Of a DNA stretch of 64,000 nucleotides, positions 24,509 to 35,400 are shown piece by piece. The number at the start of each line of letters is the position of its first letter. Position 1 is the first letter of the stretch. Below the pieces are notes generated by a model that worked only from the letters and a program-made list of their open reading frames with translations, ran no database searches and was not told the origin of the DNA. The position numbers and the translations under genes are program-made. Origin of the DNA: Isoetes taiwanensis (taxonomy: Eukaryota; Streptophyta; Lycopodiopsida; Isoetales; Isoetaceae); contig JAJEKV010000039.1 of assembly GCA_021234155.1 (NCBI GenBank), forward strand, positions 10,739,077 to 10,803,076. Direction: 5' to 3'.

Positions 24509-26137
24509 TCATGAGCTCATATTATTTAGACTTATCTCACATGCGCCAAGCAATGCTTTCCATGAAACAGCATCAGCTTGAAATGGCATACTACTAATAA
24601 TTGCTTCAGCCTCATCCAAATGTCCTAGCTGTCCAAGGAGGTCAACCATACAGCCATGATGCTCTGAGGTTGTTCTAACAACATAATCCAAAGCCATAGA
24701 AACAAAATAATGGCAAGACTCACATGACATTCCAGCTTGATTGCATGCAGAAAGAAGACTGCTGAGTGTCAATTCATTGGGCCATATACCCTTTCTCCTT
24801 TGAAGCTGCAACTCTACAAAATATTTAATTGCCTCTCTGCCGCGACCATGTTGCGCACACGCAGCTAACATGCCATTCCACGAGATTATATCCCGCTCGG
24901 ACATTATACTAAAGATTGCACGAGCAACATCTAAACTTCCACATCTGGCATACATGTTAACAAGAGCATTCTGCACAACATTGTCTGACAATAAACCATA
25001 ACTTGCAAGTTGCTTGTGCAACCATTTCCCCACAATCAAGGCTGCATTTTTGGAACATGCATCTAGCAGGCTAACAAAGGTGACCTTATCAGGTCTTATA
25101 CCTTCCTGTTGTAATTGTTGGAAAGCAATGAGGGCTTCCTGAAGTTCTTTCTGTTGGGAATAAATTGCAATAACAGCGTTCCAAGATACCAAGTTATGAA
25201 AAGGCATCTGCCAAAAAAGATGCACTGCTGCTTTATATTGTCCCAGATGGGCATATATTGACATTATGGAGTTCCATGAGAATACATCTCGCTGCGGCAT
25301 TTGCTCAAACACACGGATGGCCTCCTCAAACTTTTTCTGATAAACATAGGCAGCAATCATGGCGTTCCAGGAGGAAATATTTCTCTCAGGCATTTGTATG
25401 AAGAGATTGATTGCCTCCTTTAAGCAGCCATGTTGTGCATATGCTGAGATCATTGAATTCCATGAGATGATGTTCCTCTCAGGCATTTGGACAAAAAACT
25501 TAAATGCCTTTTCTATGTTTCCCTGTTGGATATGAGCAGCAAGCATGATATTCCAGGACACTATATCATGCTGTGGCATCTTACAGAAAAAATTGATAGC
25601 ATCCCCTGACTTCCCTGCACGAATATAAGCAGAAAGAACAACATTGTATGCAAGTATTGTATCCTGAGGGAACTTCTCTAAAAGATGAACAGCAAGCTTC
25701 AGCTGGCCTTGTTTGACACATGCCCTGATCACAGACGTACAAGAAACAGCACTTGGATGTGGAATTTGTGTAAAAATTTGGAGAGCTTCTTTGAAACAGT
25801 TATGTTCCACATATGCAGCAAGCATGATGGTCCAAGTGAAAGAGTTTCTTTTAGACATACGATCAAAGACTAATCTTGCATCCCACAATGCTTCACACTT
25901 GCCATACATCTCCACTAGCAGGTTTTCTACAAAGGTTACATTGTGAAGGCCACATTTTAATATGCAACTATGAATGCATTTTCCTACAGCCAGTGCCGTT
26001 AAATGATCGCATCTTCGCAAGTGAGAAGCAGTTAATGGTATATCCATCATTCCAGTGTAAAAACCCTCCGCTGTGGGAGGCAAATGTTGCGTCTCCATCT
26101 CCCATTGAATAATTTGGGGTACACATCCGAGAGCCAT
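24509..26137 (-). CDS. PLS-class pentatricopeptide repeat protein
   Basis: A single-exon frame of 542 residues. PPR proteins of this class bind organelle RNA one base per repeat and act in editing or processing in plastids or mitochondria. About a dozen degenerate 31-36-residue repeats run from near residue 60 to the end, with the hallmarks ISWNSMISAYAQHG, SWNAMIAAY, VQNALVNMYARCG, and HHGCMVDLLGQLGHLDEAE near the C-terminus. The last repeat reaches VSWKALLGACE and the protein stops ten residues later. The E, E+ and DYW modules that normally follow are missing. There is no obvious transit peptide at the chosen ATG; an upstream start is blocked in this frame. It could be a truncated gene, or a short PLS protein that needs a DYW partner. 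The 3' end of the frame has GTTTG repeats. Confidence 0.88.
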   Translation of the reverse strand: MALGCVPQIIQWEMETQHLPPTAEGFYTGMMDIPLTASHLRRCDHLTALAVGKCIHSCILKCGLHNVTFVENLLVEMYGKCEALWDARLVFDRMSKRNSFTWTIMLAAYVEHNCFKEALQIFTQIPHPSAVSCTSVIRACVKQGQLKLAVHLLEKFPQDTILAYNVVLSAYIRAGKSGDAINFFCKMPQHDIVSWNIMLAAHIQQGNIEKAFKFFVQMPERNIISWNSMISAYAQHGCLKEAINLFIQMPERNISSWNAMIAAYVYQKKFEEAIRVFEQMPQRDVFSWNSIMSIYAHLGQYKAAVHLFWQMPFHNLVSWNAVIAIYSQQKELQEALIAFQQLQQEGIRPDKVTFVSLLDACSKNAALIVGKWLHKQLASYGLLSDNVVQNALVNMYARCGSLDVARAIFSIMSERDIISWNGMLAACAQHGRGREAIKYFVELQLQRRKGIWPNELTLSSLLSACNQAGMSCESCHYFVSMALDYVVRTTSEHHGCMVDLLGQLGHLDEAEAIISSMPFQADAVSWKALLGACEISLNNMSS

Positions 26138-26890
26138 AAAGGATTGAGTGTCTCAGATCAAACATAATTTCTAATATATTTTTCCTGGAAACGGTTCTAA
26201 CCTGAATGTGGGCTTCTCATCCGTGATCGACCACTCCTTTCAAGCTGATCATTTCCAAGACGGAAGAACAAGATAAATTTTAGTGCAAACGTGGATTTTT
26301 CATTAAAGATAACGGGCTCGCCAGGTGGCCGCACCCCGCGTAATGGCCTACGCCCAAACATTCCCCTCGAAATGTTAGGGCATTTCGCACGTGTGGCCAC
26401 ATTTTGGGACATTTTGGACATTCTTGACATTTCCGGCTATGGCGAGGTCGGCTATGGCGGTCCATTAGTCGCTTGGCTTCCTTGTCCACTTTTTTGCTTG
26501 CTGCATCCTCTTTTTGTGTGTTGCGGACTGTCTGGTGTTGATTTTGGCGCTGGCGCATTTTCAGTGGCGCCTGCATCTTTTGTGTTGATCCAGCATTTTC
26601 TGACAGTATTTTCACAGGTTTAGCATGATTATCTTTCGATTTTGATGATTATCTTTCGATTTTGGCATGATTTTTGTGAAATGCATGCGTCCTAACATGT
26701 TTTTCTTGCAGATTTCGTCGGCTAGAGGTGCATGCAACAGTGGATCATCATTTCTTGCGAAATATCTTGATATCTTGGCGAAATCTTCAGGTAAAATCAC
26801 AACCTCTTGTTATTTTTGCATGTTTCTACGAAAATATGACTGATCCGTGTGCTTTTTTTACAGTTGTGTCGGTTGGAGTAACATGCAAGG
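26138..26890. other. intergenic, nothing recognised
   Basis: Sequence between the PPR start and the LRR fragment. It holds the PPR promoter region and a small direct repeat (ATGATTATCTTTCGATTTT twice, 26626-26664). No gene is supported. Confidence 0.5.
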
Positions 26891-27304
26891 CTATCCCGAC
26901 CTTTCTTTCTTGCTTCTGTTATTTCTGAGCAAAAGCTGTATCATATTAGGTGGAAGACGGTCTGGCATTGAACCACCAAAATGGTTATTGCTTGCATCGA
27001 AATATTGCAGGCTTTTTAGGCTGTCTAGAGCAGGAAGGTCACCTCCCAATTCGTTAGAAAAGATGTATAATCGCTGTAGAAGTTTTAAAGAGCCAATTGA
27101 TCTTGGCAGAAAGCCCGTAAATCTGTTTCTTGAGAGGGAAAGGTACTGTAGTCTTGGCAGATTGCCTATTTCTGCAGGAATCTGGCCAGAAAGATTATTT
27201 CCCGAGGCTTCAATCTTCACAAGGGGAGATAACCGAGATATTGATGCCAGAAGAGGCCCATAGAATGCATTTCCTGATATGTCGAAAAACTGCAAGGCAG
27301 ACAT
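26891..27304 (-). pseudogene. LRR receptor-like gene fragment
   Basis: A 137-residue frame with about five extracellular-type leucine-rich repeats: LQFFDISGNAFYGPL, LVKIEASGNNLSGQIPAEIG, LQYLSLSRNRFTGFLPRSIG, LQRLYIFSNELGGDLP and LQYFDASNNHFGGSMP. The G-x-(I/L)-P endings are typical of plant receptor kinases and receptor proteins. It stops after a short basic tail (RNNRSKKERSG) with no membrane span or kinase. No signal peptide or N-cap precedes it, and no further repeat was found on either side. It may be one exon of a larger gene, but a relic is more likely. Confidence 0.75.
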
Positions 27305-27897
27305 TGTTGAAATAAAGGGAGAAACTGAAATTTTGAATGGAAACTGAATCTATTGGTGAATTGTAATATCTAATTGTGAAGTTGAATTTAATTGTGAAGT
27401 TGAATTGTGCTGGCACAAGCACTGCCAGATGGCACTAGCTAGGACAGCTGGCACTAGCACCCTGCCAGGTGTCACAGGAAACTCATAGAAAATTATAGGA
27501 TGTAAAAATGATGATAATAACAAGAAATGTGGCCTACCCTAACATTTCGTGTGGGTTTGTGGCATATTTTCACTAGCTATGTAAAGCAGTCTATTTTGTT
27601 CTTAAAAAATGGATGTCTAATATTTCTGGGCTGAGAAGAGCCCATAGTTCGACACGTATATTATTTTTGGTTTTCCTAAAATAAAAAAACAGAAATTCTT
27701 TACTTCCACACGTGTGATGGACCAAACCAAACCTCCTTGCTGGTCGAAGAAACCCGCATTACGGCTATGGCTGGACCCAAGGCACCTCTGTTCACCCATG
27801 TTCTGCGATCGCCTGTTCTGATGCAAGCAATGATCCGACAGGCTATTGCGGATCATTGCTATGGAGGATGACGAGTAAATGAAGTAAATAGATATTT
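27305..27897. other. intergenic, nothing recognised
   Basis: Short AT-rich tract with small repeats (TTGTGAAGTTGAATT twice, GGCACTAGC twice near 27360-27460). It ends at the ACTTT target duplication of the LTR element. Confidence 0.5.
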
Positions 27898-27902
27898 ACT
27901 TT

Positions 27903-28060
27903 TGTAACGGGCCCATGGTAGACCGCTCGAGTATTCGAACCTTGAATGTGCCTGTGGGCCGTTCCCGAGACACCGGCATAAATGGGTAGAAGCGACTACT
28001 CATAAACGTCTAGACGGTTTTGCCCAGTTGGTTAAGGGCATGTCGGTTAGGAACGTCACA
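27903..28060 (+). repeat. 5' LTR
   Basis: Direct repeat of 158 bp, TG...CA bounded, matched by 32327-32483. Preceded by ACTTT and followed after GT by the primer-binding site. Confidence 0.9.
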
Positions 28061-28062
28061 GT

Positions 28063-28074
28063 TGGTATCAGAGC
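28063..28074 (+). promoter_or_regulatory. primer-binding site (initiator Met tRNA)
   Basis: TGGTATCAGAGC is the complement of the plant initiator methionine tRNA 3' end, the usual primer site of plant LTR retrotransposons. It lies two bases after the 5' LTR. Confidence 0.9.
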
Positions 28075-28168
28075 CAAGTTTGATCTTAAAGGGAATTTGG
28101 AAATGATTCATGTTCTTGAAGTGAGTTGTTAATGCTCCTATTGTCTAATTGCAGAGTAGTAGGAGATC

Positions 28169-29400
28169 ATGGATGCTGGTGGTGCAGGTGGAGATGGAGC
28201 TCAAGATGTAACTAATATCCTGCAAGCTATTCAGCAATCTCTGCAGCAAAGTGTGTCACAAAGAAAAGACCGAATTTGAGAAAGCAATTGATAAGGTGTT
28301 AAAGGACACCAAAAGGGAAGTTTTACAGGAGAAAACACAACAGGAGATGATGTCGATGCTTGGCCCGTGGAGTGGAGTTCTATTTTGATTTGATCAAGGC
28401 ACAAGATTCCGTAAAAGCTCTTCCGCTCAGGCAATGTTAGGAGGTTTTGCAAGAGTCTGGTGGGAGACTTGCCTAACTGACATGAATAAGAGACCTGGCC
28501 AAGCAACGTGGGAAGAGTTCAAAAAGGCCTTTGAGGGACATTTTACACCTCCAGGATATAAAGTTGATAAGATGAATGAGTTCTTAGATTTGATGCAAAC
28601 AGGGACCGCGGGCGTAATACAATGAAAAGTTTAGAAGATTGCAGCCACATTGTCCTATTCTTGATAAAGCTAAGATGTGTGCCAGATTTGTGAAAGGACT
28701 CCATGTTGATATCAAAAGTACCATGTCTGGAGTGGCATATACGGATCTAGAGGAGGTAGTAAGAATTGCCAAAAATCGGGAAGCAGACTTGGTAGAAAAA
28801 GTTGCAGTGGATACGCAAAGGAAGAGACAAGCATCTTCCTCTTGGCCAGTTGAGAATTCATATAGTCGGAGACGATCATTTAGAGAAGAGCCATATGCTA
28901 GTCAATCTGTGGAAGTTCAAAGTAATAACAGGAATTGGACAAGTAGCATCCAGACTGGAAGTAAGTTGCTACTGCCTCTCACTGATGAGGAAAGACAACG
29001 GTGCCTTGAGGAGAGGCGTTGTTTCCGTTGTAGAGAAGTCGGACATTCAAGGAATAATTGCCCACTTGGTAGTATGGGAGGAGGAATATTTAATCGCAAT
29101 CCAAATGTTGGGGGAGGTAGAGGCCGTGGAGAGCCTCGTTGGAATCCAAGGGAGCGTCAGCCGGAAAGAAGATGGGATGCAGATGATAGGACTATTCAGC
29201 GAAGGCCACAAAGTGGTGAAGCTAGAGCTGCCACAATTATAATGGACCTTCCGCGACACCAAACGATTATCTACGCCGCAGAAGCTCCACGTGATGGTGC
29301 TCAGGAAGCTTCTATAGTGCGAATCCCAGGTAAGGTTTGTAATAGTTTGGATTCTATCTCATTGCCTAAAGCAGTTGTCTATTTTGCTTCCCATTGTTAG
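28169..29400 (+). pseudogene. retrotransposon gag (capsid plus CCHC zinc knuckle), frameshifted
   Basis: An ATG at 28169 opens a glycine/glutamine-rich start that shifts frame within about 40 codons. The capsid-like block (28434-28620) reads ARVWWET then TWEEFKKAFEGHF and Y-KVDKMNEFLDLMQ, the retrotransposon gag core. After another shift near 28620 the frame continues (to 29400) with NEKFRRLQPHCPIL, a basic linker and the zinc knuckle CFRCREVGHSRNNC (C-x2-C-x4-H-x4-C), then an arginine/glycine-rich RNA-binding tail. Gag packages the element RNA. With at least two frameshifts it cannot be made whole from this copy. No protease or polymerase follows. Confidence 0.85.
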
Positions 29401-30029
29401 TATACTCTAGGTAAGCATGATAGTTCCTAGGATCGACCCATGAGGACATGGGTTAAATTTTAGAAGGAGAGACTGTAACGGTCCTGGCTACTTGATGGGC
29501 CAGTATACGTACTCATGTACGTATATACATGTTTGACATGCATGCAAAATAGAATATGCATGAAGAACTAAAAATAAGCAAAAGCTTTATAAATTAGTGA
29601 GGCAATTGAGAAAGGAATTTTAGAAGCTTTTTGGAGACGTGAAGTAAAGGATTGCAGTGGGAGGATTGTCGAAGCAAGCAGGGACGCTGGAGCTTGAAGA
29701 CTGCATCAAATCTTCCCTAAGAGGTGGGGTTTGTACTTTGGATTCATGCGTGGTTGCATATGCTGTTAATTGGTTCATGTTTTTATTTGAAAGGGCCTGG
29801 TAAGGCCATACTCGGATCTGCAACGATGCATCTTTGTGTGATTCATGGCACGTTTAGCTTTGCCAGATGGATTTATGCATGAATTGATCAGGTTTGGCTA
29901 TGTATGTTGAGAAAGTACGGTATGCAAAAATATCCAGAAGGAGGAAAGATGGAATAGAGACTAATCTAGATGCTGGCAAGTAGAACTGTAAAGCTAGAAG
30001 CACTGTAATCTACATGGTAATCATCCTAG

Positions 30030-30504
30030 AGTAGGTCGAAATTGATGCAGGAATGATCTAGTTGAGAAATTATGGGCTGGAGTAGGTCGAAATTGATGCA
30101 GGAATGATCTAGTTGAGAAATTATGGGCTGCAGCAACGTGTTTTATCTGCAACCAAATCGCCACAGCGGAAACTGGATCTTTGCGAATCACTTAAAAACG
30201 ACCTGGAACAGGTCGGTTTGGCTTGCTAAGGGCTGATTTGGTCGAAATTGATGCAGGAATGATCTAGTTGAGATCATTCCTGCATGGCCTGGAAATTTCG
30301 ACCATGCAGGAATGATCTAGTTGAGATCATTCCTACATGGCCTGGAGTAGGTCGAAATTGATGCAGGAATGATCTAGTTGAGAAAGTATGGGCTGCAGCA
30401 ACGTGTTTTATCTGCAACCAAATCGCCACAGCGGAAACTGGATCTTTGCGAATCACTTAAAAACAACCTGGAACAGGTCGGTTTGGCTTGCTAAGGGCTG
30501 ATTT
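30030..30504. repeat. tandem and hairpin repeat cluster
   Basis: A 50-bp unit (GTAGGTCGAAATTGATGCAG start) occurs twice at 30030-30130. A 160-bp block at 30081-30239 recurs almost unchanged at 30346-30504. Between the blocks are two near-perfect hairpins (30250-30284 and 30303-30338) with a 14-bp stem starting ATGCAGGAATGATC and a loop of about 7 bases. Confidence 0.9.
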
Positions 30505-31024
30505 GGGCATGTGCAGGCCGATTTGGCTGTGGCACACCAGCACAAGAAGAATCGATGTCAGGAACAAAGGCTGGACCGGAAAAAGTCTACGTTGCCCTTT
30601 TTGTTTGATTTCTTTGCTTTTTGTTGAATCTATTTTGTTGTTTGTTTGGTTCATAATGTGTTGCTAAATTAATAAAATATAAATAACCCAGAAGAAAGCA
30701 TGGAAGGCTTAATGGATTTAGCACAGGCCCTCGGCTGAGAAAGTCTAGGTGAACTGCAAGAGGTTTGGGAAAACACTGGGCCAGAAGTATGTAGGAATCC
30801 GGATTGCTCGGAAGAGAAGAACATGTAATAATGAATGAGGGGTAACTAAAAAGTGATAACTTGAGAGTTCTTGGAAATTGATAAATCTTGGCCCGGGGAG
30901 ATGGGGCTTGCCTGGGAGCTGCTTGACGGAAGTTCCATGCAGTTGCGGTCAGGGGACCCCATGGATTTTTAAGCAGGAAAAGTGTAAGTTGGAGGCGCCA
31001 GTCTCGATGCGCAATTAATTGTTT

Positions 31025-31160
31025 AGCTATGGAAGTGGAATTTTAATATTAATACTTGAAACCATACCTTAGAGAGCTTAAATAAATAATGTTATGGAGT
31101 GAATCCTGCATCGAGCTTACAGGGGTGGTTTGAGCACGCTACATCAATATTTGAATTGTC
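31025..31160 (+). repeat. dispersed repeat copy (partner of 13574-13710)
   Basis: Inverted relative to the 13.6-kb copy, about 90 percent identical. Lies within the long LTR-like segment. Confidence 0.8.
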
Positions 31161-32174
31161 ATCAGGGTTTTCATCACCGATCTAGCTACTTCGGCATGAT
31201 TAGGTTGTATGGGCAACCTCGACAAGGGCTAAGAGTATGATCTAGGCACATTTATGGTAAATTCTCTAATGAACCCACATGTCATGGTCTTTGCATTGTT
31301 CCACTGTTGTCTTGGTATTTGACTATGTACTTGGAACCTCCGGGGTCGGACTTCTAGGTTCGGTGGCCTAGGTTGCTCCGGCATGCTCATGTTCATCTGT
31401 GACTCTCTGTGGTTCTTGTGCTCTATGACACCGGGCATTAGTTCTCCTGGCAGGGATTGCTACGTCAGTCAACTCTTGTGAAACCCCATGGTAAGACGCC
31501 CCTCCAGTGCGGGCGTGACGTGAGAGGGTATCGATACGAGGTTCACCCCACCACCGCTGAGGTGGCTTGGAATGTAAGTCGGCCGGGCAACATGTCGCTA
31601 ACAGGGCCTGTATGTAGGCTGGCTGAGCTACCCATTGTCCCGGAGTTTGTTTATGATGGGTTGGTACTCTGGTTATGTTCTTTGCTCTTGATGTTCATGA
31701 TGTTTTCTTTATTGTCATAGTCTAGCATTGCACCATAGGTTCTTGCGTCTTTGAGTTATTTATGTTTGTTATCCAAGACTTCAAGATGTTTTATGCATGC
31801 AGAGGCAGCTATGGGATCTCCACTTAGTCACAAGGACTAACCCCTTTGAGTGCATGCAGTGATTGAGCAAGGCGGTGCTCGGGCCAGTAGCGGCAATACT
31901 GCTAAGGATCGTGGCTGAGTTGGAGTTTTCTAGAAGATGAATCTTAGCTTTGGTTTTTGAATAAATGCATTATGGATGTATTTCTTTTTAACTATATTAC
32001 AATTGTTGGATATTAGTTATATGTAAGAAGGGAATCATTTTCCATTATTTATTGGAAGATTAAATTCTTCACCAGCATAGTTGATTAAAGTTTTCATAAC
32101 AACATAGATCTAGCCTTAAGTATAGACAAGATCCCGAGTTGCCAAGAGGGTCAACTCGGCAGGCTCGTCACAGT

Positions 32175-32186
32175 TGGTATCAGAGC
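32175..32186 (+). promoter_or_regulatory. second primer-binding site
   Basis: TGGTATCAGAGC again, two bases after ...CGTCACA. Only about 130 bp separate it from the purine tract at 32316-32325 (GTGGGAGAGA), so this inner unit has lost all coding sequence. Confidence 0.8.
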
Positions 32187-32326
32187 AGGTCTCGAGTTCG
32201 AGTCTCCATGGGTGCCTATATGCATGGGTAATTTGTATAGACTTGGTAATCATTGTGACATGGTATGACATAGACATGGTATAGCCTTGGATGCTCGAGG
32301 ACGAGCATAGTTCTAGTGGGAGAGAC

Positions 32327-32483
32327 TGTAACGGGCCCATGGTAGACCGCTCGAGTATTCGAATCTTGAATGTGCCAGGGGCCGTTCCCGAGACACCGGC
32401 ATAAATGGGTAGAAGCGACTACTCATAAACGTCTAGACGGTTTTGCCCAGTTGGTTAAGGGCATGTCGGTTAGGAACGTTACA
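32327..32483 (+). repeat. 3' LTR
   Basis: Match of 27903-28060 with about four differences. Preceded by a purine tract and followed by the ACTTT duplication at 32484-32488. Confidence 0.9.
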
Positions 32484-32488
32484 ACTTT

Positions 32489-35400
32489 CTTCGCTCTCTT
32501 CGTAGAGCTCTGGGCCTTCCTCTTTCACCCCTTCTAGCCTGCGGATGTGGCTACTTTTCTGTCCCGCCACAGCCAAATCTGGCGCTGGTCTGTAAAAATT
32601 GCCCTCTCTTCTTCAATTTTGATCCATTCTCTGACCCCTGATCCAAGAGAACTTCAAATAGGAGCTTCAAATCCAATTTTCTCGACCAAGCTAAAGTGGG
32701 CTCCGGCTTCTGCTTCCAAGTTTCAAAAAATCGCTTCCAAGCTCCGGCTCTGGCCCCTTGGTTTGGTTCGCTAGAAGAAATGGAGATTTCTGCCCAAGTG
32801 CAACTTCCGACCTTGGTCGCATCTGTAAAAGTGCCCAAAGGCTACGATGATGGTGCCAAAACGGTCGGCTACATTGCAAAAAATTATTGATGAGCAATAG
32901 AAAATGAATAGGGCTATTAGCAACCCTGGTGACGCTGCTTATCTCTCACACGTAGATCTCTCAGTTGCCATAATGGTAATAACATTTATCAGTCATCACA
33001 ACAAAACACATATCAACAGCAACCAACATGTATTTCTTTAAGCATCCTCTGATTATTAGCCAATGCATTCGTACCACCAAGTTTTCACCATCTTGCACTC
33101 ATAATTATCAAAAGATTGGAATTTGGTTATGCTGTAAATATTTTCAATGTTTTCCCAGATTTGCTAATGTATGGTCAATTCACCATCTTCTGGTTTTTGA
33201 TGCAATTGCTTTCCTTGTATTTTAAGATGCACATCATGTCTTTATAGATGCACAAAAGATTGAAGAGTAATGCGTTTTTGTTATCATATGCAATGGAGCT
33301 GGAAGAAATATGGTCACGGTTTGGTGCCATTAAGTTAAAGCTAATATTGATGAACATACACAAAAAATGAAATTCTCTCATTTGAAGCTTTTCATTCGCA
33401 GCTTACATTATCTAGCTCATAAAATAGTCTTGGATAAATATAGACAGACTCGTTGCATAAAACAAGTCTTCCCTGCAACATCGCTGCCATAACTACTGCA
33501 TTGCGGTCATCCTCCGTTATAGCTTCTACAGCTGCTCATAGTCTTTAAATCGGGCTACTTCAAAGTGTCTGACAAGATGCTTCACGACAAATTCGTCCTA
33601 TTCCGGTAATTGCTCTGATTTTGTTCTTCAATATTCAAAGAGTAGATTTGTCCTAAGAGTAGATTTATTCGTGGTTTTCCTTCTGCAACGCCTGTAAAGA
33701 GATGTCATGAAGCGACATCTTTCGGATCTTTAATCTGCCGGAATCTTTCATTCTAAGAGATATAGGGGAGGTAGGCCTAGTTTGAATGTATTTTTTCCTT
33801 TTAAAATTATTTCTGATGAGTTTGGTAAAATATTAGGTGATGATATTACTATATGTAGCACAATGATATTTTACTCGCTATGAGATTCAAAGTTTGATCG
33901 TATGTGATAGCTTTTTTTTTTGGCAGGTAACAATATTCTATAGAGCTTGGCAATTCTGGAACCTTTTTCTAAGAGAATATTTCATCTGGACATATTGATA
34001 TATGTATGTTGTCATCTCATCTGTATCGCTGGGCAATGTCTAGTTGGCCTTTACATGTTCTCGCATAAGCAGGTTTGGTTGGAGAGCACAACTGTGTATT
34101 TTGTATGATGTAAGTGTTATGTCAAGTTCTAGATTTGAGTTTACTTATGTAGTCATCTAAGTTTAGAAAAGAAGTTGTAGAGTCCATGCATGCATGCAAT
34201 ATTTAAGTCAATGCCATTGTATTTCATTTCTGTCTGCTTTAAACTCTGTAATATAATGACGCATTCTGGAAGGTGATGTAGGCCTAATGGCTGCCCATGT
34301 AAGTCTGCAACTTTACTCCATGATGCATGTCTTCGACTTTTGTGAAGAACTAAACAGGCATGCAATATGAAGGGCTTTGACCCCAAATTTCTAAATGTGC
34401 CTCTTTCTGACCAATTTCATAATATTGATGAATCTGGATTTTTAGCCCATCAAGCTGGTTAAATTTTTCACAATCCTCAAAAGATGCGTATGTGGCATCT
34501 TTTGATTGGACTTGCTGTGATATCTATAAATCACCAAGAATAATTGAAGATGTTCAGCAAATTTGATTGGTGAAGAATAAGAATAAGAATAAGAATAGAA
34601 CCTAAACATTACTTTTAAGCAATTGCGATTTCAAAGAAAAAATTGTAACTTATTCACCTTGGTAGAATAGTTGGATGTTGCACGTTAGGCCATTTGTTAT
34701 GGGCTGGGAAAGAGAAATGTTCACGGCGGCAGCCGCCGCGATAAGTTTCTTGTAGGTATAAGCCAGTATATGCTCGAAATATACCACAAACCACTCCAAA
34801 CCCATTATTGGCTTCTGTTGCTGGGCAGCCACTCTGGGAACTGGCTAACTGGTGCTCCTTGCTCAAAGGAGGTAAGGCATTGTCGATTTATTTGATTCTG
34901 AACAAATTGAAGGAAGCATTGCGTGTGTTAGAAGCTTATCAGAAGTAAGATGTGAAGCTTGCTCGTTGAGTAGTTGATAACTGCAAAATGGGCTCTGAAA
35001 AAGCGCCATAAGATATTTTATCTTTGCTAGATGAGGCAAACTTCTACATGTGTCTGGGTTAACCACATCCCGGAGTAGATTTATGGCCATCCATATTTTA
35101 GCAGCATTTCCATCAGCCTATGCTCCCTCTTTTCCCGAGCAGTATGAATTTGCCAATTAATTCTGTAGTGATTCAGAGCTCACATTGAATTGCGTTAAAG
35201 CATGTTTTGCTTATAAGTCTTCTCAGCTACTGCCGTATTCCAATTTGTTAGCTCTATAGTGCAAAAAAATTAAAGAGATTTACCGGTATGGGTTGGAAAG
35301 TTACATGGAAAAGTGGTTCTCAATCTGTTACAAGCAGCTGCGGATTCTCTTGCCCTGTTGCAAAAATTTCTCGGAATTTGGGTCCGGTTTGGATAGTTAT

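Larger units (their letters stand above)
29462..32172 (+). repeat. second, 2.7-kb LTR-like segment inside the element
   Basis: A purine tract (29462-29472, AGAAGGAGAGA) is followed by C and TGTAACGG at 29474, the same junction as at the 3' LTR. At the other end CGTCACA (to 32172) is followed by GT and a second primer-binding site, TGGTATCAGAGC at 32175-32186, the same junction as at the 5' LTR. The segment therefore has LTR boundaries on both sides but lies between two internal regions. It contains no recognisable gene. It holds the hairpin/tandem repeat cluster and the 31025-31160 dispersed repeat. Confidence 0.6.
27903..32483 (+). mobile_element. composite gag-only LTR retroelement with ACTTT target duplication
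   Basis: Terminal direct repeats of 158 and 157 bp (27903-28060, 32327-32483) begin TGTAACGGGCCC and end ACA, differ at about four sites, and are flanked by ACTTT at 27898-27902 and 32484-32488. A tRNA-iMet-type primer site (TGGTATCAGAGC, 28063-28074) follows the left LTR and a purine tract precedes the right one. Only a broken gag is present; protease, reverse transcriptase, RNase H and integrase are not seen in any frame. The interior also holds a second purine tract plus TGTAACGG (29474) and a second ACA-PBS junction (32172/32175), as if another long LTR were nested between two internal segments. LTR similarity implies a recent insertion mobilised by other elements. Confidence 0.85.

Noticed and set aside
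32187-32210. tRNA-like GTTCGAGTC
   Set aside because: It lies just after the primer-binding site and has no acceptor stem or anticodon arm.
32547-32897. Coding frames just right of the LTR element
   Set aside because: Frames overlap on both strands with repeat-like serine/proline composition and no known motif.
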